From NCBI GenBank assembly GCA_016858145.1, contig JAEHOE010000072.1, positions 248,001 through 312,000 of the forward strand: DNA of 64,000 bases, given 5' to 3'. The notes under the pieces were generated by a model. It was given only the letters and a program-made list of their open reading frames with translations. It was not told where the DNA came from and did no database searches. Both the position numbers and the translations under genes were made by a program. The stretch comes from Edaphochlamys debaryana (taxonomy: Eukaryota > Chlorophyta > Chlorophyceae > Chlamydomonadales). Of the stretch, positions 46,746 to 58,424 are shown in pieces (within the stretch, counting starts at the first letter, position 1; every line of letters begins with the position of its first letter).

Positions 46746-47554
46746 CATGGCTTGCTATTGATGAATCCGGGTTAGGTGGGATGCGAACAGGGGTTGGGGC
46801 AAGTGGTAGAGGGCCGGCAAACGCTGGACACGGACACACGGTTGATATCAGGGGTGGTTGATATCTGGGCCTAGAGCCACGGCGAGGTTTCTCTTCTTTC
46901 TCCAGCGTCACGCAAGAACCTGCGATTCACGCCTACAACATGATATTTTCGGCGTCTAGTTGAATATGCGGTTTGAGGAAGCCGAGGGCGGGGGTAGCGG
47001 TGAAGTCCCTTGTGGTGTGCTGTTGTGTGGTACGGCGACGTACTGTTGCCGGCTGTTGCACTGAGCAGCCGGTGACCGCCTGCTGCTATGTGTGTTTTGC
47101 TGTCGCAACTTTGCCCTAATAATCTAACTGCGAGGACACAGCGGCGCGTCTGAGCCAAACAGCGCCAGTCTTGAGGCCAATCTTTCCTTTCCCGCCCTCC
47201 CACCCCTCTCAATTGCTGTTGTTGCTTTGGTTTGTTGTGGCTAGCCCGCTGGGGGGTTGGTTCTTGGCTTCGTGCCGCCACGTGACACATGGCACGGCGC
47301 CAAGCCCGGCGGAGTGGTGATGGGCATTGCTAACCGCCAAGGTCGGAGGTTTGCACCGCCCCGCCGTTGCGGTGCCCACTACTCTTTTCCCCCTTAATGA
47401 TTTGCCTTCCTCTCAGCGGGCCGTGTGCCTGCGGCTTCGGGTGTCTATGTGCGTGTGCTGTGATTTGGTGGCGTCCGGTCTCCAGTCGCTTCTGGTTGGC
47501 CGTTGATTTGCAGGTGGGCCCTTGCGGGCCTTCCTTGGCCGGCGTCTGTTGACG

Positions 47555-47985
47555 CCCCTATACTTGGATTGAGCCGAGGGTCCTGTCTCAAGGCCCGACT
47601 CAAACTGCTATCAACGCGTTAAAGCTCGGTTGGAATATAGTGCACCAGGGTGCACCCACGGTTCTCCCGTCATTTACAGGTCTGTAACGTGTGGTTCGGG
47701 AGGGCGGGAACGCTTGCGAGCCGCCGGAGAGCGCGTTGACATGCATGTCGCCCGTAACCGCCCAAGACCATACGGTAATACGCGCGCGCGGTCTTCTCCC
47801 ACCTCACTCTTCTTTCCTGCTTTGCCACGGCCGTGAGGTGACTGGCGGTCCGGAGCCAAGCGTGCCATCGTGCTCTGCGCTGCATTGCGCTTTGCTTTAA
47901 CCCACGGTTACCACGGGGAATGGGTCGCGTAGCAGATGGGTGAGGGGCTCAGCCCTTTTCCGCCCCCATGGGGGCGCCCCGCTTG
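47555..47985. mobile_element. Non-coding mobile-element relic, copy Y, with nested insertion
   Basis: The parts at 47613-47655 and 47900-47983 match copy X at 19914-20030. Between them lies an extra 236 bases bracketed by a 10-base direct repeat. Confidence 0.65.
47664..47899. mobile_element. 236-bp nested insertion with 10-bp target-site duplication
   Basis: ACCCACGGTT occurs at 47654-47663 and 47900-47909, while copy X has CCCACGGTT only once at the matching place. This is the signature of a mobile insertion. The insert has no coding capacity and ends in CTTTAA. Its class is unknown. Confidence 0.7.
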
Positions 47986-48725
47986 TCTCCAGAAGCGTGT
48001 ATACTGTAAGCGCGACCCTCAATCTCTGCGAGCTGATGCAGCGCATGCAGTCCTCGGTGTTTACAATCAGGGGTGATTTACAATGAAGGACCCCCCTGAA
48101 CGCTGGGGCATGCACGCCAGAGGCAGAATGGCGTGCCCTCGTTGATGAGGGCCAAGGCATCCCTGCATGCCTCTCCAGCTCGTGGCTCGGTGGCTGGGCT
48201 ACCTTCCCTGGGGTAGTGGCTGGTTGAGAGACTCAGCACCAGGAACAGCCGCATGGCAAAGTGCCCTTGGCTGCGTTCCGCGGAGCCTGCGCCCTACCTG
48301 TGTGCCCCCCCTGTGCCTTAGCGCCCATTGCCTTGACCCCCTTGTCCCCATCTGCGTGCCATACGCCGCTAGCGCCAGCGCGCGCGCAACACGAAACGAG
48401 GCGAAACGCGCCTCACAAGCCCCCCGAGTGCTTACGGCTCTGATTGCGGTGCCGTACGGCTGGGCCGTTGCAATGGACGGTTGCACAATCAATCACCGGC
48501 TTTCCTTCACAAGCTCATTGATTAGCGTGCAGTCATCAGAAGTGCCTGACTCTGCTGCGTAACCGTAGCACGTTAGGCCGCGATAGCGGCTGCGGACTTC
48601 TGTCCAGACACGCGCTGGCCGCGACGCAGCAGCGACGGCATACTGATTGACATACTCTTAACTCCAGAGCTCGCGACATCAAGGGCACCGTGCTGGACAG
48701 CGAAGGCACCGTGCCGAGGTGCCGA

Positions 48726-50289
48726 ATGGGCTTCCTTCGCTGCTTCCGCGGCGCGGAGTCCAAGTTTCAGGTGCTATACTGAGTGTTGTGTGTGAAAGTA
48801 GCACGCAAAGCAGACCCGGCTTCTGCCTGGCTAGAAGACCATGAGCTCAGATGCCCATCGCTCTGTGTTTCGCACAGGACACGGCGCCGAGCGAAGCAGG
48901 TTTTCACCAAACGTGGACGAAAGACAGGCGAACTGTCGAGGGTAAGCAGGAACTGAACCCCCACGCGGGACCCCCTGCGCCTCGCGGGACCCCCCAGCAA
49001 CCCCCCAGCTGGGGACCCCCAGCCCGCCCAGCCCAGCGCCCACCCCGCGCCTGCCCAGCCAATCGACTCACTCAGTCAGCGCTCTGTGTTGCGCAGTCTC
49101 TCATACGAAGGCTCTGCCCGCTGCAGGTACCGGCATCAACAGCGCCACGGGGCCCGCCGCTTTTCCGGTGCAGGGCACTGCGCAGCTCACGCTCTATGCC
49201 CAGACACCTCCGGACAACTTCCTGGGCCCGAGCCCTTGGAACTCTGCCCCACCAGCACTCGGCTCCAGGGGGTCTGCCGATACAGACGTTGAGGGCCGCG
49301 TGCCCTCGGGCTCAGGACGTCCAGTACAGGCGCCGAGGAGTGCGCCTCTGAACGCTCTTGCACCCGATCCCGCCGGCCTCGTTGGCCGGGGCCCCTCCCG
49401 TACCGGCGGCCAGGCCCACGCGGGCCCTGAGGGGCCCCTCTCGGGCCCGTCTGGGACTCTCAGCAGTCAATGTAGCGGCGGCCTCGGAGGTGTCGGTGCC
49501 AGCAGCTACCCCCTCTCTCGCTCATTCAGCACTACCCCGTCGCGCCTGGCACTCGCCAGCAGAGGCTCTGCTGCGGGGTCGAACGCCGCGACGCCCTTCC
49601 GGGGGGCGTCCTTCAGCGCCGCACTGGCGGCTTCGAGTGCCCCCGATGCTCAGACAGCAGCACCGGGAGACGTCTTGGTGGAATTCCTCAAGGCCAAGGG
49701 AATGGTGATCTCCCTGGCAGCCCTACAAAAGAAGCGGGCAAATGCGGCCGCCAGCAAAGCCGCTTCCGGGGGCCGTATCGGCTCGGGGCAGGGCCGCAGC
49801 CACAAGCTGCTGCGGGAAAGCACGTCCCTCGGTGTGGCTTGCCAAGATCCGGAGGGCTGCCGTTCGGGCCCAGGCACGCCCCCAAAGGGCAGGCTCAGGC
49901 CCAACCACAAGTCCTTCACGAGCCTGGAATGTCTACATCACGTGCAAGCCTCCTCCGGCAGCTTTCACAGCGGCGAGCAATGCTTGGTTGCGTCCCGCAG
50001 CGGCAGTAGATCCGGCTGTTGGGACGCTGCCGGCGAGGGGGCAGATGCAGGCTCGCCGCTGGGTGCCAGGGAGACAGGGGCCACCTCCCGGCACCAGTCC
50101 TTCAGCTCCCGAAAGCGCATGGCCCTGAGGGCCGCAGGCGAGGGATCGGACGCGGAGGTTGGAGCGGTCGTGCCGAGAAGTAGCTCCTTGAGCCTTCTGG
50201 CCAGGCGGACGGAGGACGTGCTGGCGGCATCTCGTGCCGTTGCGAGCATCGGGCGGCGAACGGCGGAGAGGGTACCCCCAGCAGGTTGA
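48726..50289 (+). CDS. MG-Cys family member 4
   Basis: Exons are 48726-48770, 48878-48941 and 49127-50289, GT-AG, phases 0 then 1, giving 423 residues. The N-terminus MGFLRCFRGAES has Gly2 and Cys6. Exon 2 is 64 bases, the same length as exon 2 of member 5. The family core is at about 217-243 (VLVEFLKAKGMVISLAALQK), followed by KKRANA in place of RRAxS. The C-terminus has a Ser-rich RSSSLSLLARR segment and the Ala-rich helix TEDVLAASRAVASIGRRTAE shared with member 3. The central part is Ser/Gly/Pro-rich and predicted disordered. Function is unknown; membrane tethering is inferred from the N-terminus. Confidence 0.77.
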
Positions 50290-52500
50290 GCCCGGGCGCG
50301 TGGATGTTGACGGGGTAAGACGCCCGGCATCAAAGGAACGGGCTGTAGTGAAGGAAAGGGAGGAGGGCAATGTCCGGTAGGCAGGAGTGAGGGCGTGGCA
50401 TAACACTGTATATGGTATGGTAACATGGACTGCGTCGCCAGCACGCACCTGCACATTGCACTGAGCGCATACCGTACTCGCTCTCCTGCTTTTGGTTGCT
50501 TTGGGGCTCCAGCAGGCAGTGGAGACGTGCTGCTGGTTGGGTCATGGGGCATGGGGTGATGAGGATGAACACTGTGGCAAGGAGCCGCATGTTGGAGGCA
50601 AAGCCGCAGCGCTGGCGGGACCTCGGTGGGTCCTTTGCATTGTGTTGAAGTCAAATTACATTAAATGCTTAAGAGGGTTTCTACTGGTTTCTGCTGGAAG
50701 TCATTATGCCGGTTAGATCATGGCTAGAGGGGCTGGCGGAGGCGGAGGGGCCGGCCACGGTGTTCGTTCGTTGTGGAGATCTCATGCTCACGCGCCCGCC
50801 AATTCGGCCTTAGCAGGACCTGGAGGTTGGGTACTGCGCGCACGCGCTGAGTGCCTCACCAGCTATCAAGCAGCATGAATGGATCGTGGCATGGGGTGGC
50901 TAGAACCTGTGGCCTAGAGACCTCTAATCATCATGTCATGTGCAGGGGGCCTGACCTCTTGCCTGGCCTTACGTACAGAACGGAAGCTTGTGGCAGCTTG
51001 TGGTTTTGCGGGCGCGCATACGCTAGTCATCCAGGAACTGTCTACTGACGTGTGGAGTTGGCCATGTGCTGAAGGCGGGGCTATGAGGTGTGGTGGGGCT
51101 GGACGACGCCTGGCAGACAACGGCACACGGCACTGCAAAGAGGCTTCGCTGCCACGACTCACGGGCACACTGCAAGCTTGTTACGGTACATGAGGGTCAG
51201 GCAGCAGGTACCGTAACAACCCGCCACGAGGCACCTGCCTTTCCCAGGTCTCGGCTCTCGGGCCTTGTTCAGGCCTGAGCATTGCCCCATGAAGACACCG
51301 CTCGGCGCTCATGCTTTCTGCCAGGAGCTCCTGCACCCCTGCTACTCAGTCCATCTGCCTGGTTCAGCAGAGCCTGCACTTCTCAGCAAGGCGGGAGAAC
51401 AACTGCCCTGAGCCACATGCTCATAAGCGGTGTGCATCAGCTTCACTACTGCCTCTACAACCCCCGTGAGGCAGCTTCAAATCATCCGTTCTATCGCCAA
51501 CCTCATGCTCACTGCAGGACTGTCAGACTCAGCCCTCTTCACCCTCCACGCGCTCATCCGGCCTCCAATGCTGTAGCTGGCCAGCCCGCCCTCGCTCGAC
51601 ACAATAAAAGCAGCGAGTCTCCCACATGACTTCAACATCTTAATGTCAGCCTGGGAGAAGACAGCACATGGGGCGTCGGTCTAACCCGAGGCGGCAAAGC
51701 CCATGGCTTCTTGCTCCGTTTGCATGCTCGTTACGCGCGTGCCCTGCTTGCCTAGATGGCAAACCTCGTTGGCACGACGCGAGCTAGGGGGGGATAACAC
51801 GCTCCAACAAAGAACACAACACCCACAACCAAACCATTTTGTGACCACTCTGTCACACGTGATATAGGCCCAGCGGTGTGTGCCCACAGCAAGCATCCAG
51901 CAATCCGCAAACGGTAAGCAAGGACAAACCACAACCGAAGTCACCAAAGTGGTCAACCAAACACAAACCCGGAGACCGGCAACGACACGCGTGCTGTACA
52001 GAGCCTTTGCCTCAAAGCCTGCTCGTTCCCCTGACACAAAGCAGATTCCGCGCCACGCGGTATCACGTCAGCAGAAACCAGCATGTGCAGTCCCTACTAC
52101 AAGCAAGCCCCGCTCTGCTCCTCTCCCGAATTGCCTCTTGGCCAGTCAATCCCGCATTGCACCCCTGCGCCCTCCTGCGCATTTAGCCCCGCATCCCTCA
52201 CTTGCCACAGCATGTGCTCGTTCGTTCTTAAGCGTGAACACCCGCGCCGGACATCCTGCAAGCTGACCGCCGGCATTAGATGAATAGCCTGGACTGATGT
52301 CGCCGCACGCCTGCATCCCAAAGATATCAGCCCGCACGCAGCCCGCATGCCGGCGCACCAGCCGTGCAAGAGCGCTGAATCCCCAGTATGGCCAGCTCTT
52401 GGCATTGACATGCCTGCATGGCACACAGCTGCTTCGCCTAAACGGTGTGGCTCCTACCGTCGTTTCATCCTCAAACCCCGGCATGGCCACGGGTGACGCT
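50290..52500. other. Tail-to-tail intergenic region
   Basis: This separates the stops of family members 4 (plus) and 5 (minus). No gene, RNA or repeat is clear. The region is less GC-rich than the coding blocks and probably holds both 3' UTRs. Confidence 0.5.
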
Positions 52501-54048
52501 TCAGATGACTAAGCCACGCGCCGCCGCCGAGCGTCGGCCGGCGTTGCCAGCAGCATGAAACCCGGGTGGCGCAAGCGCCGGCCCCGCAGCGGTTGCCAGG
52601 GGGCCCCCGCAGGGCTTGCAGTGGGGGTGGCCGCCAAGCATTGCGCCGCCAGCCGCAGCCGACCTGTACGCCGCCACGAGCTCCTCCGCCTTGCGCTGAA
52701 ACTCCACCGCCTCGACGGACATCCGCCGGCCGTTGCGGCGGGACGGGTCTGCGCCGCGGCCGTCGCCACCGGACGCGTGGCGGTCCCGTGAGTCAGCGTG
52801 CGACTGGGGCGTGCTCTGGCCGTGGCCCGGGCCCTGCCTGCTGCCCTGCTCGGGGTTTCCGGGGCGGCGCTCCCAGGGCGCTTGCAGCTTGTCAGAGCCC
52901 GCGCAGGCCGAGGCGCGCCGGGGCCGGGGCGTCCAGGCCGTGAGGGTGATGGTGGAAACCTCGGAGGCCTGCATGCCGGAGGCGGTGGGGTGCTTGTGCC
53001 CGGCGCGGATCCCGCTGCCGAAGCGGCTGCTGCACGCCTCGTCGTCGTGGCCGTTGACGTAGCCGTGGTGGTTGTGGAGATGGTGGTTGTGGTGGTTGGG
53101 GTCGTACGACGTGGGGGAGATGGCGCCGGTGGTGGTGGCGTTCCAGACGGGGCTGTCGACGGAGGGCCGGCGCTCGCTGCTTCGACGCACGCGTTCGTCG
53201 GCGGCGTGGGGAGTGAGCAGTCGAGCGGAGGTAGCCTGAACCGGTCGCGGGCAGGAGTTCGAAGTCTCTGGGATCGCCGCTCGCGAGGATTCGGGGCGCG
53301 GTGGAAAGGGCCGGCTGTGGGTGGAGGGCGTGCCAGAGCTTGGGCTGGCGGCGAGCAGGCCTGAGGAGCCAGCGGCTCTGAGGCGCAGGGAAGAGGTCGT
53401 GCTGAGGGGGTGGCAGGTGCTGGGGGTGGCCAGGAGGCTGGAGAGCTGGGAGCGGGTGTCGGGGCTTTCGCTTCCGCAGTCGGTGGCAGACAGGCGGAGG
53501 TGCGGGCAGGCGCCTCCGCGGCATGCCGTGGGTGCGGACGTGGAGGGGCTGAGGGAGCCGCCGTCCGGCACTACGCCGCCGCAGCTCGTCGCACCGAGCT
53601 CAGACCGAACGTCCAAAGCTGAAGCCTCTGCAGGCACAGCACGGCCTCCAGTCAGTTGGCGCCAGAGTGACAGGACCTCATCGCCAGCCCTGAGATAGCT
53701 CTTACCGTTATTGGCCGCACGCTCAAACGTAGCAAGCACGTTGAGGTGCACTCTCTGCGCATCGGGCGCCTGCGAAAACCGCACAGCGTAGGCACTTATC
53801 TTTCAGTTTAAAGCCAGGGACCAAGACGGCTCCACCCTTTGCCCTCCTTACAACGCAACAGCCGTGTGATAGCAGCACCCAGCGTTGGCACGCCCTTTCA
53901 GCAGGATGGCACAACAGATGTGTACCTCGCCTACCTCCGGTTGTTTGACGCAGCCCTGCTTTGGAGCCGGCGCAGGAGCCTTGTCTGCCGACGCAAAGGC
54001 AGGTTCCTGCTTGCTGTAAAAGCAAGCGAACAACTTGCCTATGCCCAT
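52501..54048 (-). CDS. MG-Cys family member 5 (opposite strand, core motif missing)
   Basis: Exons are 54048-53935, 53769-53706 and 53627-52501, GT-AG, phases 0 then 1, giving 434 residues. The N-terminus MGIGKLFACFYSK has Gly2 and a Cys-Phe pair at 9-10; the Cys is farther from Gly2 than in the others. Exon 2 is exactly 64 bases, as in member 4. The G-M core seen in members 1-4 is not evident. It keeps a RRMSVEAVEFQRKAEELVAA tail with the Ala-rich helix and ends GLVI, close to GLII of member 3. A His-rich stretch (NHHNHHLHNHHG) lies in the middle. It is inverted relative to members 1-4. Confidence 0.75.
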
Positions 54049-55656
54049 TTCCAACGTCAGGGTCGCTATTAGGGGCGTTGAGATATATGTATGTATGCTA
54101 ACATAGGCGCGATAAAATCATGGCTAGTAGGGCGAGCCTGTGCAGAAGCGACCCTCGCGTGCCGGCGATGGCGTGACCTGCTGCCAAAGCCCTAGCTCCA
54201 CCCTGCGCGGCAGCAACCCGTCCTGCATTGATTCACTACTTATTTGCGTTCTGGCGACTGGCCTACCACGCCGGCTAACTCCCCCGCAGTACGGTCGGAG
54301 GGGTTACGGGCGTCCTGCTTCACACCCCTACCTCGACCCACCTCGACCACCTCGACTTTTGGCCCCGGCACCCCGGCACCCCGGCGCCCCAGCTGCGAGC
54401 CGGCGAGCAGATGCACGCTGCACTCGCACCTCCCGCCCATGCTCCCCCCGCCTGCGCCGCCCCCCCCCCCCTGCCCCCGTCAAAAGGGGCTTTGGGGGAG
54501 CCTTGCAGCTTTCACAGCAGGGGTCCCCTGTTTCACAGTACGGTCCCTCGCAGACCGGCCGGATCAGAACAGCGTATGGACACACAGCACGGTCCCTAAA
54601 GCAATACGGTGACTTGATCCCCCAAGGCTGCTCAAGGGCTAACTCAAAACAGCACTTCATTACCGGGCTGGCCGGGCAGGACCCTCTGCTTTGACCTTTG
54701 CCTACCTTAGCAAAGCCAGTCGCGGGGGCTGCAGCGCTCCGTGATCAGGCCACGGCGGGTACTACCTCGCACGTGAGATGCGGAGATCAAGACCAGCAGC
54801 CTCCTGACAGATGACTGTAAGCCACTGCCCGCAGGCTGCCCGATTGCGCTAGCGTAGCGGCCCCAGTGCCCTGTCGACCAGGTGCGCCGTGGTGCGCGTG
54901 GGCGGGGCTGAGCGGCTGACGCGGGAAAGCATTGATTGTCGAGGCTACCCACACTTCCTCAAAACGCGCCTCAGGCCTCAACACTTCAAGCTGGCTCCCC
55001 GCTTATCGGCCCATGCCCTCATCACTTGCTGCACCCGGAGCGTGTACACGGACAGAGAGTTCCTTCGCCATTGAGCGGCACCGGGGGGCGGGGGCCGAGG
55101 CCGGCACCGAACTTTGATCAGGCTCTCGACGCTCCCACAAGTGTCAGCCTGTGTAACCTCCTTTCTCTTCTCCTTCAGGAGTGTCTAGTTCCTTGCCCCA
55201 GTTTCCGAACAATCCAAGCGGATCAGCATGCTCAGCCCGTGCCAGCTCTGCAGCCCTACACAGGCGGCTCGACAGAGACCTACTCCGTCACCGTATCGCT
55301 GTCTCTCAGTGCTCTCAGAATAAGCTGCCATATGACAAGCAGTGCGGGATGTCACACGCTAACTAAACTCTCACAATCTCTGCAAGCGCCGCCGAGGGAC
55401 TCCAAAGCACCTGCATCCCTTCACACGCTCGCCCGTGCACACCTGCGGCTAGCTCTACATTGAAACAGTCTCGCGCACATGGGTTAACCACACCCACCCC
55501 GCACTGCCACACGCCACTCCCGCTCCGACTCTTCTCGCCTTGCCGCTTTTCGCCACGTCCCTCACGCCCACGTCCCAAACAGCTCTCGTCCGCTCCCCGA
55601 CCGCACTGCGGTTCCCCTCCTCCCCGCGCGAAACCCAACGGCGCAGGCGGCCGACG
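54049..55656. other. Intergenic region
   Basis: This holds the upstream side of family member 5 and the 3' side of the histidine-phosphatase gene (both minus). A short tandem CGACCACCTCGAC / CACCCCGG run is at about 54335-54390. No gene is supported. Confidence 0.5.
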
Positions 55657-58172
55657 CTACCTGAACAGCGCAGACAACGGGTTGAACACCCTCTCCTTCA
55701 TGACTGGCTCCTCCTCCTGCTGCCCTCGCCCGGACGCCCCCACCAGCTCATACGTGCGCAGCTCGCAATTCGCGAAGTCGCCCCCGCCCGTCAGCTCGTA
55801 TAGCAGCCCCCAGTGCGCCACGATCGCGATTGAGGACTCTGGTCGTGCCGCCAGCCAGCGTCGGAACTCCGCCACCCGCTCCTTAAAGGCGTCTGGTCGG
55901 GGGAGGGGTCAAGGAGGGTCAGAGGCAGTGGGAAGGAGTACAAAGGCATGGGGGTAGGGAGGGGGAAGCCGAGGGGCCGGAAGGGGGTCGTGGGCCAAGC
56001 AGTAGGGCGCCAAGCAAGAGACCTTGTCATGCCGGGAAGGGGTCACAACGACGAAGCCGTTCACCAGGCTAGTGCGGCGTCCTGGGGCCTGGAAGCGCGC
56101 TGCACCCTAGCTCCCGCCAGCGCGACCCAGCAGCCCAAGCCTGCCTCACCTTCCGGCTCAAGCCCCACCACGCGCGGGTCTGATGGGTCCGCACAGTGCC
56201 ACCACACGTCTGGTAGCGCCGAGAAGTCATATCTGCGTGTGTTGCGCGTGGTGATGGGTGTGACATGTTACCGGCAACATGCGTAAGCTGCAGTCGGACA
56301 GCTCGCCCGGTAGATGTGCGCACGTCGCGCCCCTTCCTCAAGGCCGGGCGCCGTCGAGCCGCCCTTGCCGTGCTGCACCGTGCACCCGCCATCCAGCCTC
56401 AAGACTCCGCAACCCGTGCACAACCAGGCATACCAGGGCCTCGGCGCGTTGCGGTGCTTGCCCGCTGCTTCCCCCGCTGCCCTTTGTACGGCATCGAAGC
56501 TCCTTGCTTCCCAATCCCAGGAACCCACACATGGTGACACGGCCTCACCTCCCGTCGGGAAACTTTCGCTCCAGCTCCGCCCGCGGACTCCCAACGTCTG
56601 ACGCGTGCCACACCTGCCGCAGCCGGGGGCCGGGGGCCAGGGGCCGGGGGCCAAAAGCAATTAGCATCAGCCGCAAGGAGCTGTGCGCAGCCAACGCCTT
56701 TCGTCCAGGTCGATCCCCGCGTTCTCGGCCAAACGTTGCTTTCCGTAAAGCTGCTGACAAGCACTTCTTCGGTCAACCCCCACGTTCTTGGCCACTGCTG
56801 CCATCCGCAGGCAGAGCTGCTGGCAGGTGCCGCAGCCCAGCTCAGCTCAGCCCACCCCAGCGCAGCCCAGCCCAGCCCCGAGCTGACTTGAGCCGAGCTG
56901 CATCCCGCGCATGCCTACCGTTGATCGTGTCATTACCCCTCACCTCAGCGACGGCGCTGGAGGCTGGCACCCTACCAGGACAGCCACACCCCAGGGTCGC
57001 CAGCAGGCAGCAGCCCTTGCACTCCCCCCACCCGTATCCCCTTCCGGCCTGCCTCCGCCGCTCACCCGCTCCCGCGCCAGGGGCTCCACCACAACTGGCC
57101 CCTTATAGTGCGGCAGGAAGGCCAGCTCAGCCGTCTGCAGCGCGCGCGTAAGCGGCGACACCACAAGCACCTGCGCAGGGGGAGAGTGGAGTCATGTGCC
57201 AAGAGGTCCTGGGACTCCTCGTCGCGGTGCCGGCGGGGCAAGGGCGTACCCATTTGCGGAGGCCGTGCTCCCCAGCCGTGGCTCGAGCGACGCCAGCCCT
57301 ACTGGCATCCCCACCGGTCGGCCTGGGCCCCCCCTTCTTGGCCTTCCTTTCAGTCCGGTCACTCCTCCCGCTCGCACCTCTGGCGCCGGGTTGAGCCCCC
57401 AAGCCTGGTAGACCGCGTCGCGCGCACCACGCTTGCCCCGCTCCGTCAGCACCGTGTCGTACCTGTACGGCAAGTACAAGTAAGTACGAGCACTGGGTTC
57501 GTTCCTCCTGTACGTGTCGGTTTCCTTTCATGGCCATGCTCACACCTCGGCCCGCAGCCCCGCCAGCAGGTCCCGGCGCCCGCTTCCGCTCCCAGGTCCT
57601 TCCAAAGCCCCAACCCGCATGCCCGGGTCTCTCCACGACCCACATCCCGGGGTCCTTGAAGTCCGGGGCATCCCATCGGTGCTTGGAAAGATACTGTTGC
57701 AGCAGCAGAGAACAGGGAGGGCAGGAGGGGACGTCAGGCGTATCCACAGCCACGCTAGTCAGTGCAGCGCGCCGGGTAAGCTGGGATGAGCTCTGCCCTC
57801 CTCAAGCAAACATACCTCATTCATCTCTGTCACTCCGTGGCGCATGCAGTGGATCACCTGAGAGGTGGGAGGAGTTCCCGGGGGTAGCGGGGGGCGAGGG
57901 CCCAGGGCCCAGCGGTGATGACGTCCGGCGGTCCTGGCCTGGCGGTCGCCAACGCAAGTGCTGGACACCAGGAGGTGAGCTGACGACGCTTCAGGGCTCT
58001 GTGCGACCAGGCCCGGGCTGCTGGACTGCTGGACGACCACCCGCGGATGCATCCCCGCTCGGAGCCCCACCTTGGGCGTTTGGCGCGCAACCACCACAAC
58101 AGCTGACCGGCGAGATTGCCCAAGCCGGCGCTGCGTCCCTTGGCGCCGTTGGGCCAGAGCTTGGCCTTTCAT
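55657..58172 (-). CDS. Histidine phosphatase (phosphoglycerate-mutase-like) protein
   Basis: Exons are 58172-58071, 57857-57816, 57693-57644, 57462-57378, 57170-57066, 56613-56549, 56232-56150 and 55892-55657. All are GT-AG with consistent phases and give 255 residues. It belongs to the branch-1 histidine phosphatases. RHG with the phosphorylated His is at 40-42, SPLTRALQT with the second Arg near 102, and AHWG with the second His near 204. The MNEYLSKHRWDAPDFKDPGM and YDTVLTERG parts match the plant PGM-like proteins. Substrate is unknown; these proteins are rarely true glycolytic mutases. The first 34 residues are basic with a Val-rich run and may target an organelle. The start is inferred because exon 1 ends in phase 0 at a good donor and opens with an ATG. 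Confidence 0.88.
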
Positions 58173-58424
58173 CGTGCGCTCGCACCTCGACGCGCAGGAC
58201 AGGCAGCGTGCAACGCCCTTGAGTGCACAGTACAGCGGAGCTTGTAATGCGCGTGTTCCTCAGCTGTCTGCGAGCGTGGCAGGTGTTGCTCAATGGCCCT
58301 CAATTGGGTGCTGATGAAACTTGTGCTCAATTGTGCCCACAGCACCACAGTAAGTTGCCTGCAGACATCTTGATAGTCAGGCACCCAGCCGCATAAGCCG
58401 AGCGCGACAGCGCAGAGTAGGAAC
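58173..58424. promoter_or_regulatory. Bidirectional promoter between histidine phosphatase and RlmN-like genes
   Basis: Only 252 bases separate the two predicted start codons on opposite strands, so 5' UTRs and promoters must share or overlap here. No specific factor site is recognised. Confidence 0.55.

Larger units (their letters stand above)
44964..48725. other. Repeat-bearing intergenic region
   Basis: This 3.7-kb stretch between family members 3 and 4 holds three minisatellite-like blocks (46279-46376, 46411-46515, 46654-46745) and a mobile-element relic at about 47555-47985. No coding gene can be supported. The last few hundred bases should hold the promoter of member 4. Confidence 0.55.

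Noticed and set aside
46200..46911. A decayed sixth family member, suggested by CTTCCCCAGG and CAGTACGG strings shared with member 2
   Set aside because: The shared strings are short and lie in minisatellites; no MG exon, core motif or RRxS site is present.
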